64,000 nt of DNA from Planctomycetia bacterium (GTDB lineage: Bacteria > Planctomycetota > Phycisphaerae > UBA1845 > UTPLA1): positions 496,001 to 560,000 of the forward strand of contig JABTTW010000001.1 of assembly GCA_015075745.1 (NCBI GenBank), given 5' to 3'. Position numbers and translations under genes: made by a program. Positions within the stretch are counted from its first letter, which is position 1. The number at the start of each line of letters is the position of its first letter. Below are positions 18,732-26,829 of this stretch, one piece after another. The notes beneath the pieces were generated by a model. That model saw only the letters and a list, made by a program, of their open reading frames with translations, was not told the DNA's origin and ran no database searches.

Positions 18732-19133
18732 ATGGGCGCGAGGTTGTTTCGGATGGTTTTGCCGGTGACGTCGATTGAGAAGGCGGCGGCGTTTTACAAG
18801 ACGGTGCTGGGGGAGGCCGACGTGCGGGTGCCGCCTGGGTGGCACTACTTTGACTGCGGCGGGGTGATACTGGCGTGCTTCGACCCGAAGGCGGACGGCG
18901 ACGGGTATGAGGCGGTTCCACTTTCGGAGTGCTTGTACTTCTGCGTCGATGACATTGAAGTGACGTATGCGGCGTGCCGAGAGGCGGGGGCGACGTTTGA
19001 ACCGGGCGACGTGCACGGTGAAGCGGCCGGGGAAATCGCGAAGCGGCCGTGGGGGGAGCGGTCGTTTTATGTGCGCGATCCGTTCGGGAACAAGCTGTGC
19101 TTCGTGGACGAGGTGACGGTTTTCGAGGGATAG
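18732..19133 (+). CDS. VOC (glyoxalase/bleomycin-resistance fold) family protein
   Basis: A single VOC domain of 133 residues: RMVLPVTSIEKAAAFYKTVL at the start, CLYFCVDDIEVTYAACREAG in the middle, and SFYVRDPFGNKLCFVDE at the end with the usual metal-site Glu. GGGAG at 18721-18725 sits six bases before the ATG at 18732, so I prefer this start over the in-frame ATGs at 18711 and 18726. Members include dioxygenases, isomerases and resistance proteins; the substrate cannot be told. It converges with the AraC-type regulator gene. Confidence 0.75.
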   Translation: MGARLFRMVLPVTSIEKAAAFYKTVLGEADVRVPPGWHYFDCGGVILACFDPKADGDGYEAVPLSECLYFCVDDIEVTYAACREAGATFEPGDVHGEAAGEIAKRPWGERSFYVRDPFGNKLCFVDEVTVFEG

Positions 19134-19170
19134 TTTTCTTGCACTCCACGGCCGGCAGTGGCGCCGGCCG

Positions 19171-20112
19171 CTACGGGCGGCAGTCGGTTGGGGTGGTGGC
19201 GGCGTCGGGGCGGAGGGCGGCGCGGAACTGGCGCGGGGACAGGCCCATCTTGCGACGGAAGAGCCAACTGAAAGAGCCGAGGCTTTCGAAGCCGACCTCG
19301 GTGCAGATGGTGGTGATCGGCTGCTCGGTCCTCGCCAACAGGACGCGGGCGACGTCGAGGCGGCGCTGCTGGAGATAGCTCATCGGGGTCTGCTGGAAGG
19401 CCATCTTGAACATTCGATGGAAATGGAACGGCGAGAGGCAGGCGACCTTCGCCGCATCCTGGACTGTCAGCGGCTCGGCATAAGACGCGTAAAGAAAATC
19501 GCGGGCGTGATGCAGCCGGCGATAAAGCTCTTCCCTTGTCGCGGCGCGCTGGACCGGCAGCGCGTCCACCTCTCGCTTGGTCTGGGCGTGAAGGTCTAAC
19601 AAACCGTGAGCCAGGTCGTAGAAGCGATCCTCCAGCCAGGACGGATCGGCGTGCAGGTGGCGGATGTCTGCGCGGATGGCGCGGAGGACACCGGCGACCT
19701 TTCCCTCCTTGGCGTAGAGGCGCTCGAAGAAGCCGTGCTCCTTGAGGGCGTGATCGTCGCTGCCGCTATCCGGTTCGCCGTCGGTCGAGCGGTGATGCGA
19801 CTGGGCGGCGCCTTCCATGAAGCCGGGCTGGAAGAAGAAGGTCATCGCGTCGGTGTGGTCTTCGGGGAGGATGTCGGTGTCGTACTCCTGGCCGGGGTTG
19901 AAGATGAGGAACTTGGAGTCGTCGACGAGGTAGCGCGACTGGCGGGTGCGGTAGCGGATGCAGCCGGCGGCGACGGACTTGAGGGTGAGGGTGGTCTTGT
20001 AGCCTCGGATGTGAAAGCGGCCGGGCCGGGTGTAGAGAATCGTGTTGCTGGTGGGGATCTCGGCGAAGTGGGGATTCACCAGGAAGCGGAATCGCGCGGC
20101 AGTCTGAACCAT
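19171..20112 (-). CDS. AraC-family transcriptional regulator
   Basis: Two helix-turn-helix motifs lie in the C-terminal ~100 residues: LTVQDAAKVACLSPFHFHRM and then ITTICTEVGFESLGSFSWLF ending in KMGLSPRQFR, the typical AraC signature. The N-terminal half looks like a cupin-type sensor (YLVDDSKFLIFNPGQEYD). The ATG at 20112 has AAGG upstream and is a better start than the TTG at 20145. Targets are unknown; nearby candidates are the VOC gene and the divergent region. Confidence 0.88.
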   Translation of the reverse strand: MVQTAARFRFLVNPHFAEIPTSNTILYTRPGRFHIRGYKTTLTLKSVAAGCIRYRTRQSRYLVDDSKFLIFNPGQEYDTDILPEDHTDAMTFFFQPGFMEGAAQSHHRSTDGEPDSGSDDHALKEHGFFERLYAKEGKVAGVLRAIRADIRHLHADPSWLEDRFYDLAHGLLDLHAQTKREVDALPVQRAATREELYRRLHHARDFLYASYAEPLTVQDAAKVACLSPFHFHRMFKMAFQQTPMSYLQQRRLDVARVLLARTEQPITTICTEVGFESLGSFSWLFRRKMGLSPRQFRAALRPDAATTPTDCRP

Positions 20113-20224
20113 GGGATTGGCCTTCGGGGGTTGTGAGCGGCTCAATCACAGGAACGGAGAAATGGGGAGGGGCTAACCCGGGAGTTTTGCGGAATTGTGG
20201 GGATAGGTGAGGGGAGGGAGGGAA

Positions 20225-21871
20225 TCAGGGGTGGCGCGGGCCCCATTCGTCGATGACGACGTGCTCTTTGCCCTCGGGGAGGTATTTGAGCGGCGGCGGG
20301 AGGGAGATGCGGCTCAGTTCTTTGAGGGCGCGGAGTTTATCGGGCGGGTCGAGCCTTGGTCGAGCGCGGCTGCGCGCGCCGGAGACGAAGTCGTCGGCGC
20401 ACTCGTCGCGGCAGACGTTAACCGGGCCCTTCTGGGAGACGCCGGAGCCGGCTTTGTTTTCGATGCCTTCGAGCTTTGTTGTGGTCTGGTTGTCGATGAG
20501 GCCGGACTCGATGGCGTTGTCGAAGAAGCGGGTGACGGTGGTTTCGCCGGTGAGGCGGATAGGGATTTCGCAGTTTGAAAAACGATTCTGCTCCAGGGTG
20601 ACATCCTTACTGGTCGTGGCGAGCACGGCGACTTTGCAGGCGTCGAACAGGTTCCTGCGGATTGACTCGCGGGCGGAGTCGTGGCCCTGTTTTTGGCCGT
20701 AGGCGCTCGCGATCAGGTCCTTGTCGTCATCCCACCAGAGCCACACCCCCCTACCGCAGCGTGCGAAGTCGTTGGCGTCGATCTGATTGCCGCGGCCGTG
20801 CTCGATGGAGACGCCGTTGTCGCAATCGGCGATGTCGTTGCCCTTGATGACGCTGTTTGAGGAGTAACCGGCCCAGACGCCGTGGACGCAGTGGTGGAGT
20901 TTGTTTTCCTGGAAGATGTTGCCGTCGGAGAAGGTGGCCTCGATACCGTTGGCGACGGCGTGGGAGAAGTCGTTGCGGTAGACGATGTTGCGATTGCAGC
21001 CGCCTTCGCCGGTGCGCTGGGTGGTTTCGTGGCCGGCGTAGAGGAAGAAGCCGTCGCCGCCGTGGGTGGCGCGGTTGTAGGCGAAGATGTTGTCGGAGCA
21101 CTGTTCGTAAACAAGGATGCCGGTGGAGTCCTGGCCGCGGGCGTAGACGCCGTGGGAGTAGCCGCGGATGCAGTAGTCGAAGCGGTTGCCGAGGACTTTG
21201 CAGTGGTTCGACCGCCACATGGCGAGGCCCCAGCCGGACATGAAGGACATGTCGTTGTCGATGATGGTGGCGTTGTCGCAGTTGACGAGACAGATGCCGT
21301 TCTGGCCGTCGCGGGCACGGCAGTTTTTGATGGTGACGTTGTCGCAGTTGCTCAGGTAGATGCCTGCGCCGTACCAAACCCATTGGGAGTGATCATTTTC
21401 GTGGCCCCATAGCCAGTCGTCGGTGTGTTCGTTTTCGGGGGTGCTTTTTAGATGCTGGCGGAAGTTGTTGGAGACGTCGCAGTTTTCGATGGTGAGGCCG
21501 GAGGCGTATTGAGCGCTAATCGCGATTCTAAAGCCTCGGATACTGGCATTTCTGATCGTAACGTTTTTCGCATTTATCACGCTTATCGCGACCAACGAAT
21601 ACTTGTTGGGCGGCGTATCGGCAGTGGAGCCCATGATCTCAGAATCCGCGAAGTCCACCGTCACCCCATCGGTGCGAATCTGGAACGACCCAGTGCTCCA
21701 CGGCTTTTCAACCTTTACGCGCGAACGAACGAAAGTCTCGCTGGTCTTGATCTCGCGCTGGTCGGACATGGAGATTTCGAGGGGCGCAGGAGCGCATCCC
21801 GCAATGAGAACCAGCATGACAGCCTCGCCAAACGGCAAGCCGCGTCGAATGGGTACTCTGATGCAAGGCAT
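20225..21871 (-). CDS. Right-handed beta-helix (PbH1/NosD-like) lipoprotein
   Basis: The start at 21871 follows CGGAG. A short lipoprotein signal ends in the lipobox LIAGC (residues 22-26), so the protein is membrane-anchored on the outside. The body is a series of parallel beta-helix rungs, with repeats such as GLTIENCDVSNN, NVTIKNCRARDGQNGICL, NATIIDNDMSFMSGWGLAM and SVIKGNDIADCDNGVSIEHG. This fold is used by pectate lyases, other polysaccharide lyases and NosD-like proteins; no catalytic set could be identified. Residues 9-14 (RGLPFG) of the signal peptide are encoded by a REP-like copy. Confidence 0.75.
   Translation of the reverse strand: MPCIRVPIRRGLPFGEAVMLVLIAGCAPAPLEISMSDQREIKTSETFVRSRVKVEKPWSTGSFQIRTDGVTVDFADSEIMGSTADTPPNKYSLVAISVINAKNVTIRNASIRGFRIAISAQYASGLTIENCDVSNNFRQHLKSTPENEHTDDWLWGHENDHSQWVWYGAGIYLSNCDNVTIKNCRARDGQNGICLVNCDNATIIDNDMSFMSGWGLAMWRSNHCKVLGNRFDYCIRGYSHGVYARGQDSTGILVYEQCSDNIFAYNRATHGGDGFFLYAGHETTQRTGEGGCNRNIVYRNDFSHAVANGIEATFSDGNIFQENKLHHCVHGVWAGYSSNSVIKGNDIADCDNGVSIEHGRGNQIDANDFARCGRGVWLWWDDDKDLIASAYGQKQGHDSARESIRRNLFDACKVAVLATTSKDVTLEQNRFSNCEIPIRLTGETTVTRFFDNAIESGLIDNQTTTKLEGIENKAGSGVSQKGPVNVCRDECADDFVSGARSRARPRLDPPDKLRALKELSRISLPPPLKYLPEGKEHVVIDEWGPRHP
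21825..21843 (+). repeat. REP-like 19-mer inside a signal-peptide coding region
   Basis: TCGCCAAACGGCAAGCCGC, identical to the copies around the RAYT gene. It lies within the first 16 codons of the beta-helix lipoprotein gene and is read there as RGLPFGE without breaking the frame. Confidence 0.85.
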
Positions 21872-21898
21872 GATCTGCTCCGGGCGAGGGCTGCGCGG

Positions 21899-22249
21899 TT
21901 ACTTTGCTTCGGCGTTCAGTTCGTCGAGCAGGGCGACGGCGCGGCGGAGGTGCGGGATGACGATGCTGCCGCCGACGATGAGGCCGACGTTGAAGATTTC
22001 CATGAGTTGCTCGTCGGTGGCGCCGCATTCCTTGCAGCGGATGACGTGGTAGGCGATGCAGTCGTCACAGCGCAGGACCATCGACGCGGAGAGGCCGGCG
22101 AACTCCTTGGTGAGCTCGTCGCAGGCGCCGGTCTTGTAGGCCGCGCCGTCGAGGGTGAAGAAGCGGTTGATGTTGAGATTCTGCGCGGCGAGGATGCGTT
22201 CGTTCATCTTCTCGCGGAACTGCCGGAATTGCCTTAGTCGTTCGCTCAT
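21899..22249 (-). CDS. AhpD/carboxymuconolactone decarboxylase-like protein
   Basis: A 116-residue single-domain protein of the AhpD-like fold. The redox CxxC followed by a downstream His is visible in LRCDDCIAYHVIRCKECGA. Next comes the typical helix TDEQLMEIFNVGLIVGGSIV. AhpD-type members use the CxxC as a peroxidase adaptor or disulfide reductase. No peroxiredoxin partner lies next to it. The gene is 27 bp upstream of the beta-helix lipoprotein gene on the same strand and may share its transcript. Confidence 0.82.
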   Translation of the reverse strand: MSERLRQFRQFREKMNERILAAQNLNINRFFTLDGAAYKTGACDELTKEFAGLSASMVLRCDDCIAYHVIRCKECGATDEQLMEIFNVGLIVGGSIVIPHLRRAVALLDELNAEAK

Positions 22250-22300
22250 TTGCGTTTTCCCTTTACGGAGTGCTGACTCGACATACTCGGCTCTTGTTCA

Positions 22301-22328
22301 CCGCTTCCTCACGGGCGCGGCTCGGATC
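22301..22328 (+). repeat. Solo terminal-repeat copy of the valS element family
   Basis: These 28 bases end in GCGGCTCGGATC and differ at about two or three positions from the right-hand terminal inverted repeat of the valS elements. A shorter fragment (GCGACTCGGATCA) follows at 22339. No complete element is present, and the 47-bp tandem array begins directly after it. Confidence 0.6.
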
Positions 22329-22351
22329 AAAAGCGCCGCGACTCGGATCAC

Positions 22352-22624
22352 GTCGCCACCCACAAGGGGTGGCGCTACAGTGACCCAATCCGATTCTCGT
22401 CACCGCCCGCGAGGGGTGGCGCTACGGTGACCCAATCCGATTCTCGTCACCGCCCGCGAGGGGTGGCGCTACGGTGATCCAAATCGAACCTCGTCGCCAC
22501 CCACAAGGGGTGGCGCTACGGTGATCCAAATCGAATCTCTTCGCCACCCCCGAGGGGTGGCGCTACAGTGACCCAATCCGAATCTCGTCGCCGCCCGCGA
22601 GGGGTGGCGCTACCGTGATGCGCC
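22352..22624. repeat. 47-bp tandem repeat array with a hairpin in every unit (about 5.8 copies)
   Basis: Units start at 22352, 22399, 22446, 22493, 22540 and 22587 (last one partial), a strict 47-bp period. Each unit has a palindrome core such as CCACCCACAAGGGGTGG or CCGCCCGCGAGGGGTGG, then CGCTAC and a linker like GGTGATCCAAATCGA. Variants of core and linker are mixed between units, which suggests recombination or gene conversion. It ends about 50 bp before the epimerase start. The spacers repeat too, so it is not a CRISPR. Confidence 0.95.
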
Positions 22625-22658
22625 TGCGCGATGATTAGGCACACTGACGAACGCGGAT

Positions 22659-22664
22659 TATACT
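22659..22664 (+). promoter_or_regulatory. Possible -10 element (TATACT) of the epimerase gene
   Basis: TATACT lies only nine bases before the ATG at 22673, so any transcript would be nearly leaderless. No good -35 box is seen at the right distance; the tandem array ends upstream of it. Confidence 0.3.
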
Positions 22665-22672
22665 CAGCCGCG

Positions 22673-23806
22673 ATGAGCAGCACGAAGCCGAAAGTGATGA
22701 TGGTGGTCGGCACGCGGCCGGAGGCGGTGAAGGTCGCGCCGGTGGTGCACGAATTCATCCGGCAGGGCTGGGCCGACGTGCATGTATTGGCGACGGCGCA
22801 GCACCGGCAACTGCTCGATCAGATCCTCGATTTCTTCAAGATCACGGCGGATATCGACCTCGACCTGATGCGCCCGGATCAGTCGCTGGCCGATCTGACG
22901 GGGCGGATGATTCCGGCGCTAGACGAGGTGTTCGCACGTGAGAAGCCGGCGATGGTGCTGGCGCAGGGCGACACGACGACGGTGATGGTGGCGGCGCTAT
23001 GCTGCTACTACCGGCGCATTCCCTTCGGGCACATCGAGGCGGGGTTGCGGACGCATCAGAAGTATTCGCCCTTCCCGGAGGAGATGAACCGCGTGATTGC
23101 CGGGCATCTCGGCGAGCTGCACTTTGCGCCGACGGAGCAGGCGAAGGAGAATCTACTGCGCGAGGGAATCGGCGCGGAGCACGTGCACGTGACCGGCAAC
23201 ACGGTCATTGACGCGTTGCTGTGGGCGGTGGAGCAGGACCTGCCGAGCGTGCACGAGCCGGTGAACGGGAACCGGCTGGTGCTGGTGACGGCGCATCGGC
23301 GGGAGAACTTCGGCGCGCCGCTGGAGGAAATCTGCGGGGCGATTCGCGACCTGGTGGAGTCGCACAAGATTGAAGTGCTTTACCCGGTGCATCCGAACCC
23401 GAACGTCGTGGCGACGACGAATCGGCTGCTTGCCGGGCATCCGCGGATCAAGCTGACGGCACCACTGGACTATCCGGAGTTTGTTTCGGCGATGAAGTCG
23501 GCGCATCTGATACTCACTGACTCGGGCGGGGTGCAGGAGGAGGCGCCGACATTGGGCAAGCCGGTGCTTGTGCTGCGCGATCAGACGGAGCGGCCCGAGG
23601 GGGTGACGGCGGGGACGGCGTGCATTGTGGGCCCCCACCGCGGGCGGATCGTGTCGAAGGCGACGGAACTATTGGACGACGCCGCGGCTTATGACGCGAT
23701 GGCGCAAGCGTGCAACCCGTATGGCGACGGCAAGGCGTCGGAGCGGATTGCGCGGGCCGTTCAGGCTTATCTCTCGCGGGAGCCTTCGGCGTGCCGCGCA
23801 TCTTAA
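22673..23806 (+). CDS. wecB: UDP-N-acetylglucosamine 2-epimerase (non-hydrolysing)
   Basis: It interconverts UDP-GlcNAc and UDP-ManNAc for surface polysaccharide synthesis in the cytoplasm. Family segments are clear: KVMMVVGTRPEAVKVAPVV at the start, GDTTTVMVAALCCYYRRIPF, HIEAGLRTHQKYSPFPEEMN, VTAHRRENFG and LTDSGGVQEEAPTLGKPVLV with the substrate-binding residues. The start at 22673 gives 377 residues, as usual. The next gene (GT4) overlaps its 3' end, so the two are translationally coupled. It is preceded by the 47-bp tandem array rather than an ordinary promoter region. Confidence 0.93.
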   Translation: MSSTKPKVMMVVGTRPEAVKVAPVVHEFIRQGWADVHVLATAQHRQLLDQILDFFKITADIDLDLMRPDQSLADLTGRMIPALDEVFAREKPAMVLAQGDTTTVMVAALCCYYRRIPFGHIEAGLRTHQKYSPFPEEMNRVIAGHLGELHFAPTEQAKENLLREGIGAEHVHVTGNTVIDALLWAVEQDLPSVHEPVNGNRLVLVTAHRRENFGAPLEEICGAIRDLVESHKIEVLYPVHPNPNVVATTNRLLAGHPRIKLTAPLDYPEFVSAMKSAHLILTDSGGVQEEAPTLGKPVLVLRDQTERPEGVTAGTACIVGPHRGRIVSKATELLDDAAAYDAMAQACNPYGDGKASERIARAVQAYLSREPSACRAS

Positions 23807-24852
23807 TGCAGAACCGGCCGGACACGCCGACCCACCCCGGCGGCGATACGGTGCAGATGGAGGAGACGGCGAAGTTTCTCCGAAGTCTCGGGCACGAAGT
23901 GGCGCTGGATTACACGCTGAGACCGGATCTCTCCAACGTTGACATCGTACACTTGTTCAATCTGACGCGGCCGTTTGAGACGCTGGCGCAGGCGCGCAAC
24001 GCGATCGCGCGGGGTAAGCCGTTTGTGCTGTCGAGCGTCTATTGGGATCTGGAGTCGGCGGTACCGGCGGATGCGTATGAGTTTCCGCGCAATATCCTCA
24101 GAAAGTGCCTGTCGGACGGCACTCGAGCGCGGCTGCGGGGCTTGCTGGGGCGCGGGTATGGACAGGGCGCGGCGGCTGCACGGGATGCGCAGGCGGAGAT
24201 ACTTAGACACGCGAGGATGATCCTGCCGAATTCCGTTGCCGAGATGGAACATATTATCGAGAAATTTCCCGGCCTACCGCGAGAGCGGTTTCGCGTGGTT
24301 ATGAACGGGATCAACAGGCCCGAGACGCAACCGCAGGGCGCGGAGCGGAAGATGTTCGTCTGCGCCGGGGCCATCGGTCCGCGCAAGAACCAGCTCCATC
24401 TTGTCAAAGCGTTTCGCGAACTGCCGGGCGAGACGTTGCTGGTGATCGGGCAGCCATCGCAGGGCAGCGAGCGATATGCGGCGGCGATGCGAGGCGCGGC
24501 GGGCGGCAATGTGCGGTTTCGCGAGCGCGTCGATCATGCCGAGATGTCGGCCATCTGGCGCGGGGCGAAGGCCTGCGTGCAGCCTTCGTACATCGAGACG
24601 CCGGGGCTTTCGGCGATGGAGGCGCTGGCCGCGGGGACGCCGATCGTGGTGGCGGACGTGCCGCCGGTGCGGGAGTACTTCGGCGATCTGGCGCATTACT
24701 GCGAACCGGGCTCGCCGGGGAGCATCGCCGCGGCATGCCGTGCGGCGATGGCGGGACCTTGTCCTGATGGACGGGCATTCGCTGACCGATACGAATGGAC
24801 GAAGGCACTGGCCCCGCTGGCCGATGCATACAATGAATTGACCCGTAGTTGA
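23791..24852 (+). CDS. GT4-family glycosyltransferase
   Basis: This transferase probably uses a nucleotide sugar to build a surface glycan. The N-terminus PRILMQNRPDTPTHPGGDTV fits the first strand and glycine loop of a GT-B fold. The C-terminal domain has VCAGAIGPRKNQLHLVKAF and the E-x7-E motif in YIETPGLSAMEALAAGTPI. The GTG at 23791 has GGGAG at 23779-23783 upstream and keeps the first beta strand; the ATG at 23806, overlapping the wecB stop, is the alternative. Acceptor and donor are unknown, but linkage to wecB suggests a ManNAc- or GlcNAc-containing glycan. Confidence 0.82.
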   Translation: MPRILMQNRPDTPTHPGGDTVQMEETAKFLRSLGHEVALDYTLRPDLSNVDIVHLFNLTRPFETLAQARNAIARGKPFVLSSVYWDLESAVPADAYEFPRNILRKCLSDGTRARLRGLLGRGYGQGAAAARDAQAEILRHARMILPNSVAEMEHIIEKFPGLPRERFRVVMNGINRPETQPQGAERKMFVCAGAIGPRKNQLHLVKAFRELPGETLLVIGQPSQGSERYAAAMRGAAGGNVRFRERVDHAEMSAIWRGAKACVQPSYIETPGLSAMEALAAGTPIVVADVPPVREYFGDLAHYCEPGSPGSIAAACRAAMAGPCPDGRAFADRYEWTKALAPLADAYNELTRS

Positions 24853-24874
24853 GTGAGAGCGAGCGATACGAACC

Positions 24875-25711
24875 ATGTCTCACGACCACAAATACGCACT
24901 CGGCGTTGTCGGCAGCGGCCACATCGCGGGGATCATCGTGAACCGGCTGATTGCCAGCGGCTATCTGAGCGCCGAGCGCATCGCCATCTCTTACAGCAAG
25001 AAGCTCGATGCGCATCCGATCGCCGGGGTGAGCGTTTGCGATAATGCCGAGGTGGTGAAGGACTCGCGGCTGGTGATGATCGCGGTGACGCCGCAGCGCT
25101 TCGCCGAGGCGGCGCGCACGATCCTGCCGGCGGTGACAGCCGATCATGTCATCGTCAGCGTGATGGCGGGCGTCTCGACACGGCGCGTGGCGGAGGAACT
25201 GGGCGGCGGATTGGTGCGCGTCGTGCGGGCGATGCCAAATCTGCCGTTTGGCCTGGGCTGCGGCGTGACGGGGCTGTTTCGCGGTGAGCACGCGTCGGCG
25301 GACGACATGGAAGAGTCGCGGCATCTCTTTAACGCGGGCGGCGTGACCGTGGAGGTGGAGCGAGAGGAATTGATGGACGCGGTGACGGCGGTCGCGGGGT
25401 CGGGCCCGGCGTATTTTTATTATTTCGTGGAGATGATGATGGCGGGCGGGGTGGCTGCCGGGCTGCGGCCGGAGGATGCGCAGGTGCTGGCGGCGCATGC
25501 GTGCGTCGGCGCGGGCGGGATGCTGCTGGAGAAAGGCGCATCACCGTCGGAATTGCGCGCCGCGGTCACGAGCCCGGGCGGGACGACGCAGGCGGCGATG
25601 AAAAAACTGGAGGCGTCCGGCGTCGCGGAGCATGTGCGCGAGGCGGTGCTGGCGGCATTTCGGCGGGGCCGGGAGTTGGGGCAACTTCTCGCCAACAGCG
25701 GGAACAGCTAA
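24875..25711 (+). CDS. proC: Pyrroline-5-carboxylate reductase
   Basis: It catalyses the last step of proline synthesis, reducing pyrroline-5-carboxylate with NAD(P)H. The Rossmann loop GVVGSGHIAGIIVNRL is at the N-terminus. VMIAVTPQ and MAGVSTRRVAEEL are typical middle strands. The substrate-site helix AVAGSGPAYFYYFVEMM and the ending SPGGTTQAAMKKLE are diagnostic. Length 278 is normal. It follows the glycosyltransferase by 22 bp and is likely co-transcribed, although functionally unrelated. Confidence 0.92.
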   Translation: MSHDHKYALGVVGSGHIAGIIVNRLIASGYLSAERIAISYSKKLDAHPIAGVSVCDNAEVVKDSRLVMIAVTPQRFAEAARTILPAVTADHVIVSVMAGVSTRRVAEELGGGLVRVVRAMPNLPFGLGCGVTGLFRGEHASADDMEESRHLFNAGGVTVEVEREELMDAVTAVAGSGPAYFYYFVEMMMAGGVAAGLRPEDAQVLAAHACVGAGGMLLEKGASPSELRAAVTSPGGTTQAAMKKLEASGVAEHVREAVLAAFRRGRELGQLLANSGNS

Positions 25712-25745
25712 AAGCGCAAATCGATCGGGCGCGGCTGAGGCCTCT

Positions 25746-26465
25746 CTAGCCGTGATGGAACGGGCACTTGCCCGACGGCTTGGCGGCCGGCGCGGCGGAT
25801 TCGGCCGGACGGGCCGGGGCGGGGCCGACGCCTTCGTACAACTCACGGTGCAACTGCATGGTCAGGTCGAAGGCGCCGCAGGCCGCATGGATCAGGGCGG
25901 TGGACTCCTCGTGCGAGAAGGATGACGCGTTCATGTCGTCCTTGAATGCCTGCCAGTAGTCGCGCTGATTCTCACCGTATGGATCGAGGTAGGTCGTGCC
26001 GCGACCCTCGGGCAGGGTGTAGGCGCGACGGACGGCGCGGGAGATGAACTTGGCGCCGTTGTTGCTGCCCTCGAAAACATACTGCATGCCGAGAAGACCG
26101 ACGGGGCAATGCTCGACGAGGCGGCTGATCGCGAAGAGAAACTTCTCGGTGGCCGGAAGGGGCTTGATCGAATCTTCCTTGCGCTCAAAGTAGGCGAGAT
26201 CGTCGCGGAGATACGGCTCCTGGAACTGGTAGTCGCGGAGGACGCGGGCAAAGGCGGGATGCTTTGACTTGTTGTCGCGCAGGGCCGATTCCAGGGCGCG
26301 GTGGATCAGGAAGAGCTGGGCGATTGACTCGACGTAGCGATCGAGCGGCAGACGTCCCTTGACGAGCTCCTGATTGAAGGCTCCATCTTCGGTGGCGTCG
26401 TGCCGGGCCTGAGTCTCGGTCTTGAGTTTCAACATGATGGGTGTGTCAGTTTCCTGCGCGAGCAT
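25746..26465 (-). CDS. Heme oxygenase (biliverdin-producing type) with C-terminal CPF motif
   Basis: It is predicted to cleave heme to biliverdin, CO and iron. The fold is all-helical; the proximal heme ligand is probably His22 in LKTETQARHDATE. The distal helix GLLGMQYVFEGSNNGAKFI has the Gly-rich kink typical of heme oxygenases. The tail KCPFHHG carries a Cys-Pro (heme-regulatory-type) motif not found in the standard bacterial enzymes I know. AGGAG upstream supports the start at 26465. It is the second gene behind the Fur-box-like promoter at 26807-26857, fitting iron recovery from heme. Confidence 0.8.
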   Translation of the reverse strand: MLAQETDTPIMLKLKTETQARHDATEDGAFNQELVKGRLPLDRYVESIAQLFLIHRALESALRDNKSKHPAFARVLRDYQFQEPYLRDDLAYFERKEDSIKPLPATEKFLFAISRLVEHCPVGLLGMQYVFEGSNNGAKFISRAVRRAYTLPEGRGTTYLDPYGENQRDYWQAFKDDMNASSFSHEESTALIHAACGAFDLTMQLHRELYEGVGPAPARPAESAAPAAKPSGKCPFHHG

Positions 26466-26509
26466 CGTTCTCGTCTCCTATTGAAAAACCCTGTGGGTAA
26501 TCGATTGAA

Positions 26510-26728
26510 TCAGTCGGCGAGGCGATTGGCCAGAATGGCGGGAATCGCGAGCCAGAGCAACCCCTTCAACAAAAAGAACATGAAACCAAAGAACCCCAGT
26601 TTCTTGAGCCAGGAAAAGGCGGGCTTGCGGGCGGGTGATGCTGGCGAATCCGTTGAGTCGCCCTTTTCGGCGGCGAACCGACCTGCTTCTGCGTGACCGG
26701 CGAGTTGATTCATCCTGAACGACTCCAT
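26510..26728 (-). CDS. Small membrane protein of the heme oxygenase operon
   Basis: A 72-residue protein of unknown function. The first 45 residues are polar, and a single hydrophobic segment (LGFFGFMFFLLKGLLWLAI) lies near the C-terminus. The ATG at 26728 has a short AGG upstream and lies about 95 bp after the predicted promoter and operator. The gene ends 44 bp before heme oxygenase. Position suggests a role in heme uptake or membrane tethering, but that is inference only. The frame is open further upstream, across the promoter, and is not coding there. Confidence 0.55.
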   Translation of the reverse strand: MESFRMNQLAGHAEAGRFAAEKGDSTDSPASPARKPAFSWLKKLGFFGFMFFLLKGLLWLAIPAILANRLAD

Positions 26729-26806
26729 ATCTAGGCCTGATGGGTAGCGGGCAGTCAAGTTGTTTGAGCGGAACGCTCCGCCGGACTGTCGCCACGCGAA
26801 CCCTAC

Positions 26807-26823
26807 TTGAGACTGAGTCTCAA
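26807..26823. promoter_or_regulatory. Perfect 17-bp palindrome, Fur-box-like operator
   Basis: TTGAGACTGAGTCTCAA is a perfect 8-1-8 inverted repeat, close to the 7-1-7 symmetry of Fur-family sites. It starts seven bases downstream of the predicted -10 of the heme oxygenase promoter, so a bound repressor would cover the transcription start. The match to the classical E. coli Fur consensus is only partial; another Fur-family regulator is possible. Confidence 0.6.
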
Positions 26824-26829
26824 AATCGC

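Noticed and set aside
22352-22624. CRISPR-like array
   Set aside because: The period is constant, but the sequence between palindromes is itself repeated in two variants, and no cas genes are near.
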